A stretch of DNA of 64,000 nucleotides from Salipaludibacillus neizhouensis (GCF_002886185.1 NZ_KZ614148.1:259806-323805); one strand, 5' to 3'. Counted from the stretch's first letter, positions 17,276 to 25,580 are shown. Program-made: numbers and translations. The notes: generated from the letters alone by a model not told the origin.

Positions 17276-17671
17276 ATGAGTGAGAGAAACACTCATCCTA
17301 ATACGGACAATATACTTCAGCTACTTACAGAAACAGCCAATACGAAAGACTACACTGTCGATATAACACTTAATGTAAAAGGCTCAGTGGTTACCGGGAC
17401 AGTGGTATCTGCGATGACTTATCTTGAAGAAATAGCTGGCGAATTTTCAGAAGAAAATGATATAGAACAGACAATTTATGAAAAGTTGATGGAAGCAGCC
17501 TCCAACCTGAAGGACGAAGAGGCTCCTGAGACGAACTACGTTCACTTAAAAGATGCAAAACTATTTAGTGAATCCGGCAAGTCTTTGCCCTCAAATGGAT
17601 CAGTCCTCTGGCGCGGGAAATTAAGTGATATCGACGGATTTTTTCTAGGTAAAATAACTACTGAAGAGTAG
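17276..17671 (+). CDS. gvpU: Gas vesicle accessory protein GvpU
   Basis: A 131-residue protein I recognise as GvpU. It shows YTVDITLNVKGSVVTGTVVS near residue 25-45 and the conserved C-terminal SNGSVLWRGKLSDIDGFFLG. In B. megaterium the gene lies at the 3' end of the cluster and the protein affects vesicle clustering; here it is third. The SD is AGAAGAGGTGGTG. Confidence 0.85.
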   Translation: MSERNTHPNTDNILQLLTETANTKDYTVDITLNVKGSVVTGTVVSAMTYLEEIAGEFSEENDIEQTIYEKLMEAASNLKDEEAPETNYVHLKDAKLFSESGKSLPSNGSVLWRGKLSDIDGFFLGKITTEE

Positions 17672-17807
17672 AGCTCCACTATTCACGTTTCTTTAATTCT
17701 ATTATCTGATAGCAGTTTCCGTTTAACTTTATGTTGTTAGCTACATGGCGATTAAGATTGTAGAAAGACTCTATAACTATGAAAAGAGAGGTGGTGTCAA
17801 CGAAAAT

Positions 17808-18389
17808 ATGTCCGAAGAAGAAAAGAATGATCAGGATTCTTTAATATCAGGTGACACGGCAAAGAAAGCCCTAGTTGCAGGTGGAGCAGGTCTCGCAGGT
17901 AGTGCAGCCTTAATGGCGAATAAAGACATCCGTAAAAAAACGAAAAAGTCTTTTAAAGCGGTAAAGGAAGAGGTCAAAGGCCAAGCGAAAGACCAAGCCA
18001 AAGACGTTGTAGATGACATGCCGAAAACAAAAAATGCGGCTGCAGCTTCGGTTGTCGGGAAGAAGTTTTATGACACCTTTGAGCAAGTACGCGAAGCAAA
18101 AGATGATATAAAAGAAAATTTTGAAGGTGTCGGCGATAAGCTCAAGGATAAGGCAGAAGAGTTTAAAGATAGTGCGCAAGATGCTAAAGGTAAGTTAAAG
18201 GATCAAGTTGAGAATGCGAAAGAAGAAATAAAAGATAATGAAATTACTAATCCTGGCGGAAGCGGGGGGAGTTCTGACGACGGAATTAAAAAAGCCAGTG
18301 ATTTAAAAGGGTATTCCGGCGTAAAAGGGTATGCAGATATAAAAGGCGCCAGCAGTATAAGAGGCGTTAACCAGATTAAAAAACCTTAA
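17808..18389 (+). CDS. gvpQ: Gas vesicle protein GvpQ-like
   Basis: A 193-residue protein. A small hydrophobic Ala/Gly segment (KALVAGGAGLAGSAALMANK, about 19-38) is followed by a long Lys/Glu/Asp-rich helix resembling LEA-type or apolipoprotein-like amphipathic repeats (for example DDIKENFEGVGDKLKDKAEE), then a Gly/Ser linker. The C-terminal tail consists of four six-residue units of the form hydrophobic-K/R-G-Y/A/V-x-x. It directly precedes the structural gene, as gvpQ precedes gvpB in B. megaterium. ATG 17808 is chosen; an SD-like GAGGTGGT lies 12 nt upstream, rather long spacing, so the in-frame upstream ATG 17745 cannot be excluded. Confidence 0.65.
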   Translation: MSEEEKNDQDSLISGDTAKKALVAGGAGLAGSAALMANKDIRKKTKKSFKAVKEEVKGQAKDQAKDVVDDMPKTKNAAAASVVGKKFYDTFEQVREAKDDIKENFEGVGDKLKDKAEEFKDSAQDAKGKLKDQVENAKEEIKDNEITNPGGSGGSSDDGIKKASDLKGYSGVKGYADIKGASSIRGVNQIKKP

Positions 18390-18404
18390 AGGAGAGATAT
18401 GAAA

Positions 18405-18668
18405 ATGGCTATTCAAAAAAGTACAGATTCTTCAAGTTTAGCAGAAGTAGTTGACCGAATTCTAGATAAGGGTGTTGTCATCGACTTGTACGCAAGAGTA
18501 TCACTAGTTGGTATTGAATTAATCACAATTGAAGCGCGTGTAGTTATTGCAAGTGTCGATACTTGGTTACGTTATGCCGAAGCAGTAGGTCTTTTAAGAG
18601 ATGAAGTTCAAGGTGAAATAGATATGGAAACCTCTGACAGAGGACAAGAACAACTTAATTTTGCATAA
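18405..18668 (+). CDS. gvpA: Gas vesicle structural protein GvpA (GvpB-type)
   Basis: The main wall protein of gas vesicles, 87 residues. It contains the near-invariant GvpA core: [20 protein letters not shown], then [20 protein letters not shown], then [13 protein letters not shown]. The second ATG (18405) fits the usual [10 protein letters not shown] start; ATG 18399 is two codons earlier. It forms the ribbed shell by self-assembly. Position between gvpQ and gvpO/R matches gvpB of B. megaterium, and it is the only A-type structural copy here besides the minor paralogues gvpS and gvpJ. A hairpin follows immediately. Confidence 0.97.
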   Translation: MAIQKSTDSSSLAEVVDRILDKGVVIDLYARVSLVGIELITIEARVVIASVDTWLRYAEAVGLLRDEVQGEIDMETSDRGQEQLNFA

Positions 18669-18688
18669 GCAATACAAGAACGTCATAA

Positions 18689-18718
18689 GGCGGCATATGT
18701 GATCAGCATATGCCCGCC
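18689..18718 (+). terminator. Intra-operon hairpin after gvpA (attenuator or RNA stabiliser)
   Basis: GGCGG-CATATG (18689-18699) pairs with CATATG-CCGCC (18707-18718, one bulged C), loop of 7 nt. It lies 20 nt after the gvpA stop and is followed by a short T-poor stretch, so partial termination or 3'-end protection is likely. Confidence 0.6.
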
Positions 18719-18747
18719 TCTATTTCCAAGAAAAGGCGGGATTTAAA

Positions 18748-19023
18748 TTGAAATTAGAAGAGATTATGGATGCTATTAATTCTTTCTTTGAAAAACATGT
18801 TAAGCCTGTTCACCGTACAACTTCGGTGGTTAACCAAGGGAAGTATTGGGAGGTAGGCGTGGAGGTCATTGAAGAAAAAGAATACATGAAAAGGTATGGT
18901 CGCGACCAGCTCATTGGGGAATACGTGGCAAGATTAAATGATAACCTTGAAGTAATTTCATTTGAGCGAAAAGGTCTTAGACAACGAACTTCTGTGATTC
19001 AAGAGGAAGTTGAAGGGAGGTAA
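18748..19023 (+). CDS. gvpR: Gas vesicle protein GvpO family (GvpR of Bacillus)
   Basis: A 91-residue protein with the GvpO-family pattern: KYWEVGVEVIEEKEYMKRYG, then LIGEYVARLNDNLEVISFER and a final basic RKGLRQRTS. It corresponds to GvpR, the gene after gvpB in B. megaterium. GvpO homologues in haloarchaea are needed for vesicle formation. TTG start at 18748 behind AAGGCGGG. Confidence 0.8.
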   Translation: MKLEEIMDAINSFFEKHVKPVHRTTSVVNQGKYWEVGVEVIEEKEYMKRYGRDQLIGEYVARLNDNLEVISFERKGLRQRTSVIQEEVEGR

Positions 19024-19028
19024 ATTTG

Positions 19029-20147
19029 TTGGCTAATACAACGAGTAAAAACAGACACCAATCTCAAACGAGAAGAAGTGAGCCTTCAAAAGGAAAAGAA
19101 AGTGCAGTACGAACCTCAAGGAAAGGGGCTCCAAGAAGCCGTCCAGATAAAACACTGGATACACGTGCTGAAAGAATGAAAAAGAGATCGGAGAAAAATA
19201 CAGAAACGTCCCCAAGTAAGACTAGTGAACATCAATCATCATCCGGACGAACCAAAAATCAAGGCAACAAACCAATTAACCGTGCTGATTTTGTTGAAAC
19301 GGAAAAAGTTAAAGAGTTAACTAGCAGAATGAAGCCTTATCTTCAGGCGGGTTATCCTTTGCATTTAACAGGGCCTACGGGAGTTGGTAAAACAGCCATT
19401 GCTCTTCATTTAGCTGCTCAGTTTGATAAACCAATAATGCTCTTGCACGGAAATCATGAAATGAATAATGTTGATCTTATCGGTGGAGTCTCAGGTTTTA
19501 CTAGTGACAAGTTAATTGATAACTTTGTCCGTCAAGTTTATAAAAAACAGACGGAAGTAAAAGAGAAATGGAATCCCGGCCGACTCGTTGAAGCTGCCCA
19601 AAAGGGATATACGCTTATCTATGATGAATTTTCTCGTTCCTCTCCTGAAACAAATAATCTGTTTCTGTCAATCTTAGAGGAAGGTATACTTCCACTTTAT
19701 GGAACTAAGCAAAATCAATCGTTCATGAAAGTGCATAAAGACTTTCGTGTGATTTTTACATCGAATCCGGAGGAGTATGCCGGGGTATTTGATACACAGG
19801 ATGCTTTACTAGATCGCTTGATAACAATTGAGATAGAGCATGATAAAAAGGCAGAACGAGAAATTCTTCGGGAAAAATGTGGTGTTCTAGCCAAAGAAGC
19901 AGACCTTATTCTTAAGATCACAGGAAAGGTCAGAACAGCATGTGTAGATGAGAATAAACACGGACCCAGTTTAAGAGCTTCGTTGATGATTGCGACAATA
20001 TGTAAGAAATCCGATATCACAATATCTCAAGAAAATAAAAAGTTCACCAGAGTTTGCAAGGATATTCTATCGACACATTTAATGAAGTGCACGGAACAAA
20101 ATAATCTTCTTGAAGCAGAGAAGTGGTTTGAGAAAGAAATTAGTTAA
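19029..20147 (+). CDS. gvpN: GvpN AAA+ ATPase
   Basis: A MoxR-related AAA+ ATPase needed for enlarging vesicles to full width. The 373-residue protein has a basic, disordered N-terminal extension of about 90 residues, longer than in most GvpN. Walker A (LTGPTGVGKTAIAL) lies near residue 115 and Walker B (LIYDEFSRSSPETNN) near 196. VIFTSNPEEYAGVFDTQDAL is the typical sensor region. TTG 19029 has GGGAGG 8 nt upstream; an adjacent TTG at 19026 is closer. Confidence 0.95.
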   Translation: MANTTSKNRHQSQTRRSEPSKGKESAVRTSRKGAPRSRPDKTLDTRAERMKKRSEKNTETSPSKTSEHQSSSGRTKNQGNKPINRADFVETEKVKELTSRMKPYLQAGYPLHLTGPTGVGKTAIALHLAAQFDKPIMLLHGNHEMNNVDLIGGVSGFTSDKLIDNFVRQVYKKQTEVKEKWNPGRLVEAAQKGYTLIYDEFSRSSPETNNLFLSILEEGILPLYGTKQNQSFMKVHKDFRVIFTSNPEEYAGVFDTQDALLDRLITIEIEHDKKAEREILREKCGVLAKEADLILKITGKVRTACVDENKHGPSLRASLMIATICKKSDITISQENKKFTRVCKDILSTHLMKCTEQNNLLEAEKWFEKEIS

Positions 20148-20181
20148 TGGCAGAAAACACAGGAGGAAGGAGAGAGTTGAT

Positions 20182-20943
20182 ATGAGTAAGGACACCGGAG
20201 TTTATTTATTTGCGGTAGTAAAGGCAGAAACTGTAGGCGATCTAGAATCTGTAACACTTGCGGGGGAGGAAAGAGAAATATTTTTTGTTCCCTATAAAAA
20301 CCAAGTGATGGTAGTAGCCGAAGCACCTGTACAAATCTATGAACCAAATCGTGAAAATCTCAAAAGTCATCAGCAAGTAGTAGCTGAGTTGATGAAGCGA
20401 ACAACCGTAATCCCAATGAGTTTTGGGAATGTATTAGAAACAGAGAAAGATGCACTTATACTATTAGAACGATTATATGAAAAATTCGAATCTATTTTCC
20501 CAAAAATAGAAAATAAAATCGAAGTTGGTTTAAAAATAATTGGTAAAAAAGAATGGATGACTGAGCAGGCTGGTCAGCAAGCGGACTTGGCCAAAATGAA
20601 ACAATCTTTTCAAGGGAAGAAAGATGAAGCAACTCACTATGACAAAATTCGAATTGGCGAAGCGGCCCAAAAATTTGTAAAGGGAATCCACTTTGAATTC
20701 GAAGAAGAAGTATTTCAACCATTGGCTAAAATTGCGGATGCTGCAAAAAGTAATGAAGTAATCGGGGAAAGAATGTTGTTGAATGCATCTTTTCTCGTCG
20801 ATCGTTCAAAGGAGGAAGAGTTTGATAAACAAGTCGATGAGTTTCATGATAAGTGGAAAGACCGTGCAGACTTTAAATATACAGGTCCATGGCCAGCCTA
20901 TAATTTTATTGATGTGAAAATAAAAGCGGAAGATGCGTCATGA
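20182..20943 (+). CDS. gvpF: Gas vesicle protein GvpF
   Basis: A 253-residue GvpF/L family protein. It starts MSKDTGVYLFAVVKAETVGD and ends with GPWPAYNFIDV, the hallmark of the family, shared with gvpL below. In between are the conserved RTTVIPMSFGNV and a helical domain. GvpF binds GvpA and is thought to control its assembly. ATG 20182 lies behind AGGAAGGAGAG. It overlaps gvpG by 4 nt (ATGA). Confidence 0.93.
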   Translation: MSKDTGVYLFAVVKAETVGDLESVTLAGEEREIFFVPYKNQVMVVAEAPVQIYEPNRENLKSHQQVVAELMKRTTVIPMSFGNVLETEKDALILLERLYEKFESIFPKIENKIEVGLKIIGKKEWMTEQAGQQADLAKMKQSFQGKKDEATHYDKIRIGEAAQKFVKGIHFEFEEEVFQPLAKIADAAKSNEVIGERMLLNASFLVDRSKEEEFDKQVDEFHDKWKDRADFKYTGPWPAYNFIDVKIKAEDAS

Positions 20944-21197
20944 TTCACAAACTGTTTACATGGCCAATCGACACAGTACGTTTTGTTGGTGAAAAAGTTC
21001 AAGAAGAAGTGGACAAACAATTATATGACGTTGATCATATCCAGCAAAAACTCGTACATTTAGAAATGATGTTGGAAATGGATGAAATATCAGAAGAAGT
21101 TTATGAGAAGCAGCAAGTAGAACTTATGGGTAGGTACCGGATAGCAAAAGAGAAAGAACAAGCACAACTTAGAGAATCATTAGAGGATGGCCGATAA
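20940..21197 (+). CDS. gvpG: Gas vesicle protein GvpG
   Basis: An 85-residue charged helical protein with the GvpG start MIHKLFTWPIDTVRFVGEKV and a Glu/Gln-rich coiled coil. The ATG overlaps the stop of gvpF, indicating translational coupling. GvpG is an accessory factor that works with GvpF/L in nucleation of the vesicle. Confidence 0.9.
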   Translation: MIHKLFTWPIDTVRFVGEKVQEEVDKQLYDVDHIQQKLVHLEMMLEMDEISEEVYEKQQVELMGRYRIAKEKEQAQLRESLEDGR

Positions 21198-21241
21198 TGA
21201 TTCTGACCAGGCATAAATGCATGCAAAAGGAGAGGATACAG

Positions 21242-22093
21242 TTGAATGAACTAGAAAACGAAGAACTGATATATGTCTATGCTTTTTTACCGGCACAAGA
21301 AGCATCATCGGAAAAGATTACTGGAATAAAGGGAATCGATCCTAACAACGAAGTGAAATTTCATACAAGGACAGAACTGACAGCGGTCATCTGCAAGGTC
21401 CCTGCAACAGACTTTGCTGAGGAAAATTTCAAGCAAAATGTGGAAAATATAAAATGGTTGCAGCAGCGAGCATCTCATCATCATGAATTAATGAACACTC
21501 TCCACGATAAATTCACCATTTTACCCTTGAAGTTTGGAACGATTTACGAAAATGAGGAACGGCTAGAACAAATGATGTCGGAGTATTACGAACAAATGAA
21601 AACCATTCTTGAAGAGGTTCAAGATAAAGAAGAATGGAATCTTAAAATTTACTCGGATCCTCAAGTTTTTTCGAAAAAAGTTTTGGAAGAGAATCGTGAG
21701 ATCGAAGCAAAAAAAAAGGAAATCTCTGAGCTTTCCAAAGGGAAGCAGTTTTTTGCTCGTAAAAAGTTAGATCAGTTTATTACTGATCAGATTAAGGCAG
21801 AGACTGAGAAAAAGTGCAAGGAAGTACATGATAAAATTCTTAAATTCAGCCAGAATGCGGAAGTCAAGAAGAACTGGGAGCAAAAAGTAACAGGCAGAGA
21901 CGATGAAATGTCTTGGAATTGTGTGTATTTGATGGAGACTGGGGAAAATGTCGAAGCATTTACTCGTCTTGTGGAAGAATACCAAAAGCATTCAGTGGAA
22001 GAGAATGAGGGCTTACTTTTTGAATCTACTGGACCATGGCCTGCTTACCACTTCGCAAATTTCAAGTGTCTTACGAATAGTGTTAAAAGCTAA
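21242..22093 (+). CDS. gvpL: Gas vesicle protein GvpL
   Basis: A 283-residue GvpF/L paralogue. The N terminus (ELIYVYAFLPAQEASSEKIT) and the end (STGPWPAYHFANFKC) match gvpF. The middle contains LHDKFTILPLKFGTIYENEE and a long Lys/Glu helical insert. TTG 21242 is preferred because AGGAGAGG lies 8 nt upstream; ATG 21221 overlaps that SD. Probably an adaptor that contacts GvpA and other minor Gvps. Confidence 0.92.
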   Translation: MNELENEELIYVYAFLPAQEASSEKITGIKGIDPNNEVKFHTRTELTAVICKVPATDFAEENFKQNVENIKWLQQRASHHHELMNTLHDKFTILPLKFGTIYENEERLEQMMSEYYEQMKTILEEVQDKEEWNLKIYSDPQVFSKKVLEENREIEAKKKEISELSKGKQFFARKKLDQFITDQIKAETEKKCKEVHDKILKFSQNAEVKKNWEQKVTGRDDEMSWNCVYLMETGENVEAFTRLVEEYQKHSVEENEGLLFESTGPWPAYHFANFKCLTNSVKS

Positions 22094-22125
22094 CTTAAAT
22101 ATATGGCGAGTTGGGAGTGGAATAG

Positions 22126-22398
22126 ATGCAAACTGAATCATTAAAAAATAAAGATGTTTCCTTGCTGGATATCCTTGATGCTGTGTTAGAGAAGGGTGTA
22201 GTGCTGCGAGGAGACATTACCATTTCCATCGCTGATATTGACCTTGTTTATCTTGATTTGCGCATTCTGTTGTCTTCGGTTGAAACGTTGATGGAGGCAA
22301 GAAAGAAACCAGGTGTCATGGAAATGGAACAAAAAATAAAAGAGGCAGAAAGGGGAGTAGCCGGATATGGAACCGAAACAGACACTGTTAGTGAGTAA
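22126..22398 (+). CDS. gvpS: Gas vesicle protein GvpS (minor GvpA paralogue)
   Basis: A 90-residue GvpA-family protein: VSLLDILDAVLEKGVVLRGD, then DITISIADIDLVYLDLRILL and SSVETL, with a diverged C-terminal tail. Minor paralogues are thought to form caps or nucleate growth. It overlaps gvpK by 32 nt. Confidence 0.88.
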   Translation: MQTESLKNKDVSLLDILDAVLEKGVVLRGDITISIADIDLVYLDLRILLSSVETLMEARKKPGVMEMEQKIKEAERGVAGYGTETDTVSE

Positions 22399-22684
22399 CA
22401 ATAATGAAGAACATAAGCCAACAGGAAAAATTGCTTTGGACCCTGAAAAAGCAGAAGAAGGACTTGCTCAACTTGTTATGACGGTAATTGAACTTCTTCG
22501 TCAATTAGTAGAGCGTCAGGCAATGCGCCGAGTGGAAGGGGGCACCCTAAGCGATGAAGAGGAAGAAAAATTAGGAGTAGCATTAATGAATCTTGAAGAA
22601 AAAATGGAAGAGTTGAAGGAAGTATTTGGCCTGGATGATGATGACCTAAACATAGATCTTGGACCACTAGGAAACTTGTTGTAA
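22367..22684 (+). CDS. gvpK: Gas vesicle protein GvpK
   Basis: A 105-residue protein with the GvpK core IALDPEKAEEGLAQLVMTVI, then LLRQLVERQAMRRVEGGTLS and EEEKLGVALM. It starts inside the end of gvpS; GGGGAG lies a few nt before the ATG. The C terminus is acidic (GLDDDDLNIDLGPLGNLL). Confidence 0.93.
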   Translation: MEPKQTLLVSNNNEEHKPTGKIALDPEKAEEGLAQLVMTVIELLRQLVERQAMRRVEGGTLSDEEEEKLGVALMNLEEKMEELKEVFGLDDDDLNIDLGPLGNLL

Positions 22685-22730
22685 AAGGCTAGAGTTTCGC
22701 TTGAGAAACGGATATAAAGGGGAGAAAAAA

Positions 22731-23060
22731 ATGGATAATCAATCTATTAAACAATCGACAGCATCAAACGGTCTCGTAGATATTCTCGAAACTGTATTAG
22801 ATAAAGGTGTTGTCATTGCAGGAGATATACAAGTAAATATAGCAGATGTAGAATTGTTAACGATAAAAATTCGTTTAATGGTAGCTTCTGTTGATAAAGC
22901 AAAAGAAATCGGCATGGACTGGTGGGAAACGGATCCTCATTATTCATCAAAAGGACTTAGAATTCAGGAAATTCAAGAAGAAAATGAAGAACTTCACAAC
23001 CGTATCAAGCAACTGGAAGAAAACTCGGCAAATCCGAATAATAATGAATCTTCGACATAG
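22731..23060 (+). CDS. gvpJ: Gas vesicle protein GvpJ (minor GvpA paralogue)
   Basis: A 109-residue GvpA-family protein: GLVDILETVLDKGVVIAGDI, then IQVNIADVELLTIKIRLMVA. The family core is followed by a predicted coiled coil (EIQEENEELHNRIKQLEENS). GvpJ is a minor component required at an early stage. ATG 22731 has AAAGGGGAG upstream. Confidence 0.92.
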   Translation: MDNQSIKQSTASNGLVDILETVLDKGVVIAGDIQVNIADVELLTIKIRLMVASVDKAKEIGMDWWETDPHYSSKGLRIQEIQEENEELHNRIKQLEENSANPNNNESST

Positions 23061-23130
23061 ATTAAGAGATGCCGGTTACTTGCTTATAAAAAGAAGATCA
23101 GATAGCTTAAAGAAAAAGCAGGTGATTTGT

Positions 23131-23304
23131 TTGAATAAGAAAGATATTTTAAAAGATATGAAACAGCTGATCAATGATTTTGGCAATCAAGACCATACAA
23201 CCGTAGGAAGAACAGAAGAAAAAAAGACGGAATCTGGTACTTCTTTAAAAACAGAATATGTTCTTAGAGGTAAAGTTGGTATCATTCAGAAAAAGCCAGA
23301 GTAA
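23131..23304 (+). CDS. Uncharacterised small protein at the end of the gas vesicle cluster
   Basis: A 57-residue basic protein starting at TTG 23131 behind GCAGGTGAT. It begins with a short helix (KKDILKDMKQLINDF), has a Ser/Thr/Glu linker and ends in a strand-like TEYVLRGKVGIIQKKPE. It is the last gene before two terminators and 70 nt after gvpJ, so it is likely co-transcribed. I do not match it to any named Gvp. The frame is open further upstream (ATG 23043, inside gvpJ), so a longer form is possible. Confidence 0.55.
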   Translation: MNKKDILKDMKQLINDFGNQDHTTVGRTEEKKTESGTSLKTEYVLRGKVGIIQKKPE

Positions 23305-23328
23305 TATTATCTTAAATATATATAATAT

Positions 23329-23362
23329 ACACAGTTAGCTATGCGATAACTGTGTATTTATT
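23329..23362 (+). terminator. Terminator of the gas vesicle cluster
   Basis: ACACAGTTA (23329-23337) pairs with TAACTGTGT (23347-23355), followed by ATTTATT. Confidence 0.7.
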
Positions 23363-23365
23363 GGA

Positions 23366-23413
23366 GAGGGTGTCTCATAACGGCTAATAGCCTTATGAAG
23401 ACATCCTCTTTTG
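23366..23413. terminator. Second terminator, between gas vesicle and sortase loci
   Basis: GAGGGTGTCTCATAA pairs, with one bulge and G-U pairs, with TTATGAAGACATCCTC, followed by TTTT. Together with the hairpin at 23329 it separates two convergent units. Confidence 0.6.
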
Positions 23414-23477
23414 AGAAACGATGTTTTTTCCCAGTCTAAGAAAGCGGAGGTAATAACTAGGTATTATTCAGTATCCC

Positions 23478-24260
23478 CTATTTATTATTAAAGACAACTT
23501 TATCTCCATTACTATAACTTTTCTCATCAATAAGATAAGCTTCGAGCACATAGCGTTCAGGAGCATTTCCAATGAATTGGAATGGATAGCAGGTTGTGAC
23601 AGTTAATTTGGCTTTGCCGCTTGGAACAATCACTGTTCGATCATCAGCATCGACAATTCGAACATTAAAAACCCGATAAGTATATTCTCCACTTTTCGTT
23701 TTGACCACGAGGATGTCTTTCTCTCCGACTTCACCGAGCTTTCGGAAAACTGTATCACGGTGACCTGATAAAACAGAATTATCTTTATACCCCGGAAGGA
23801 CACTATCAGCATAATGACCAACGCCTTTTTCGAGTTCGTCTTCATCGGTCCCATGGTATATTGGTAAACTCGCTGTAATCGCGGGGATTTCTAATACACC
23901 CATTAGTTCTCCAATTTCAGGTACCCAGTTCTCTTCCGTTAAAATAGGTTCAGAATCAGTGATACTCGATTCAACCTCTGATTCGGATAGATCTGATTCC
24001 AATAGAATTGGATTTTCTGATTCAGTTTTCGCCACCGGGATAAGTTTGTCTTCTTGCAGAGATCCAATTCGAGACCTGGGAGCCGCTGAAGCTTTAAGCT
24101 CTTGTGATTGCTGAATTTCAAAAATGAGCATAGCTTTGCCAAACTTAAATGCATTTGTAGAAGTAAACCACAATCCACCTACTAGTAAACTAGTAGCTAA
24201 GATCATTAGAAAGATTCGTTTCCACGATCGTTTTTTAACTTGACCTTGATAGTCTGACAT
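23478..24260 (-). CDS. Class D sortase
   Basis: A membrane-anchored cysteine transpeptidase of 260 residues. One N-terminal membrane helix (FLMILATSLLVGGLWF, about 16-31) and an acidic linker precede the sortase barrel. Catalytic residues are visible: His in SVLSGHRDTVF, Cys in LTVTTCYPF, Arg in NAPERYVLEAY. It starts one nucleotide after the stop of its presumed substrate, so the two are translationally coupled. Class D sortases of Bacillus cleave LPxTA-type signals, which fits the LPNTA of the neighbour. Confidence 0.9.
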   Translation of the reverse strand: MSDYQGQVKKRSWKRIFLMILATSLLVGGLWFTSTNAFKFGKAMLIFEIQQSQELKASAAPRSRIGSLQEDKLIPVAKTESENPILLESDLSESEVESSITDSEPILTEENWVPEIGELMGVLEIPAITASLPIYHGTDEDELEKGVGHYADSVLPGYKDNSVLSGHRDTVFRKLGEVGEKDILVVKTKSGEYTYRVFNVRIVDADDRTVIVPSGKAKLTVTTCYPFQFIGNAPERYVLEAYLIDEKSYSNGDKVVFNNK

Positions 24261-24261
24261 A

Positions 24262-25287
24262 TTAAAAGGCTCTTACTTTACGCAGCATTAGGGCACCGCC
24301 AAGAGCTACGAGTATGCCGAATAACATATAAGACGGATAAGATGTAGCGGTATTAGGAAGTTTTCCGCCATTTACCGTACGAAGGGTTTCAGATTTTTCT
24401 TTGGAGGCCTCTTCAGACTCTTTTTTATCAACGACTTCTTTGCTTATGCCTTCCAAATCAACACTTACTTCATCAACCAGTTGACTATTTACCATGTCAG
24501 CAGTAATAATGAAATCTGCTAGTTTAGTTCCGTCAAAATCATAGAGAACAATCAGTAAGTCATAGCCATCAAGTGATGTTAATGTAAATAAGTCAGAATA
24601 GGTTATTGGCTTCTGTTCACCGGCCTTTGTAAGGAAGTACTCCGCTTTAATTTCAAGAGCACTTAACATATCTTGACCAATACTGAACATTTCAGCTATT
24701 TGTTCCGCTGTCAATTCCGTTGCTGTATCAAAATCCTCAAAGGCAAGAAGACGCTCATAGATCTTTTCAAGTTGATTGATCACATTAGGGTTTTTTTCGA
24801 AAACATAGTCTAAGTGGTCGGATAGTGCCCAAAGCTCACTTTCCGAAAGACCGAATTCTTCAAAAAATTCAGTAGGATCAAAGTCGTCTTCCCAATCTTC
24901 TTCCATCCAATCCTCTTCTTCATAGGTTAGATCATAGAGATAGATAGATAGGTCGTCGTAGAACTTAAAATCGGCCAGCGTTTTACCATTTTCTTGGAGA
25001 AGGGTTTCTAAAGTCTCCGGAGTAAGATCAAATTCATAATAAATGTAATCAAGGGAATCTTCATTTACCAAATCTCCAATAAAATCTTTTAGTTCTTTCA
25101 TAGTTTCAAAATCATTTATACTAGTATCCCATTCTTCTGATAGATAGCTCTCTAACTCTTCTTTTGTCCACTCAATCTCTGTCAGATAAACCTCCAATTT
25201 ATCATCAGAAATTTCAGCAAAACCGGCTGATGGAAATATGGTTAATAGTAATGCCATGATAGTAAATAAGACGATAACTTTCTTCAT
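24262..25287 (-). CDS. Processed acidic surface protein with LPNTA sorting signal
   Basis: A 341-residue exported protein. A signal peptide covers the first 24 or so residues (VLFTIMALLLTIFPSAGFA). The mature part is very acidic (for example the Glu/Asp/Trp-rich YEEEDWMEEDWEDDFDPTEF) and contains three or four similar SYLSEEW/LETLLQENG-like helices. The end is a cell-wall sorting signal: LPNTAT, a hydrophobic stretch and a basic RKVRAF tail. It matches the type called processed acidic surface protein that pairs with LPxTA-specific class D sortase. Function at the surface is unknown. The SD is GGGAGGAAC. Confidence 0.88.
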   Translation of the reverse strand: MKKVIVLFTIMALLLTIFPSAGFAEISDDKLEVYLTEIEWTKEELESYLSEEWDTSINDFETMKELKDFIGDLVNEDSLDYIYYEFDLTPETLETLLQENGKTLADFKFYDDLSIYLYDLTYEEEDWMEEDWEDDFDPTEFFEEFGLSESELWALSDHLDYVFEKNPNVINQLEKIYERLLAFEDFDTATELTAEQIAEMFSIGQDMLSALEIKAEYFLTKAGEQKPITYSDLFTLTSLDGYDLLIVLYDFDGTKLADFIITADMVNSQLVDEVSVDLEGISKEVVDKKESEEASKEKSETLRTVNGGKLPNTATSYPSYMLFGILVALGGALMLRKVRAF

Positions 25288-25580
25288 GTGTTCCTCCCAT
25301 AATATGTATTTTATATGTTGATAAAAAGATTATATACGATATCTCGGAAATATTCTATTAATTTTTTGTATATTTTCAGGGATTATTCTAGTTCGTTTTA
25401 ACAAGGAAATAAATATGTCCAGATACTCAGAAAATGCCGAAAAATATTTGTTTTCATATGTAATACAACCATTGATAATAAACCTAGAAACCAAACTTTC
25501 TAATGGTAGATAAAAAAAGGTTTAATAGTATAAAGTTCTGGATATTGAGGATAGTAAGATTATATTAGGAGGGATACTTG

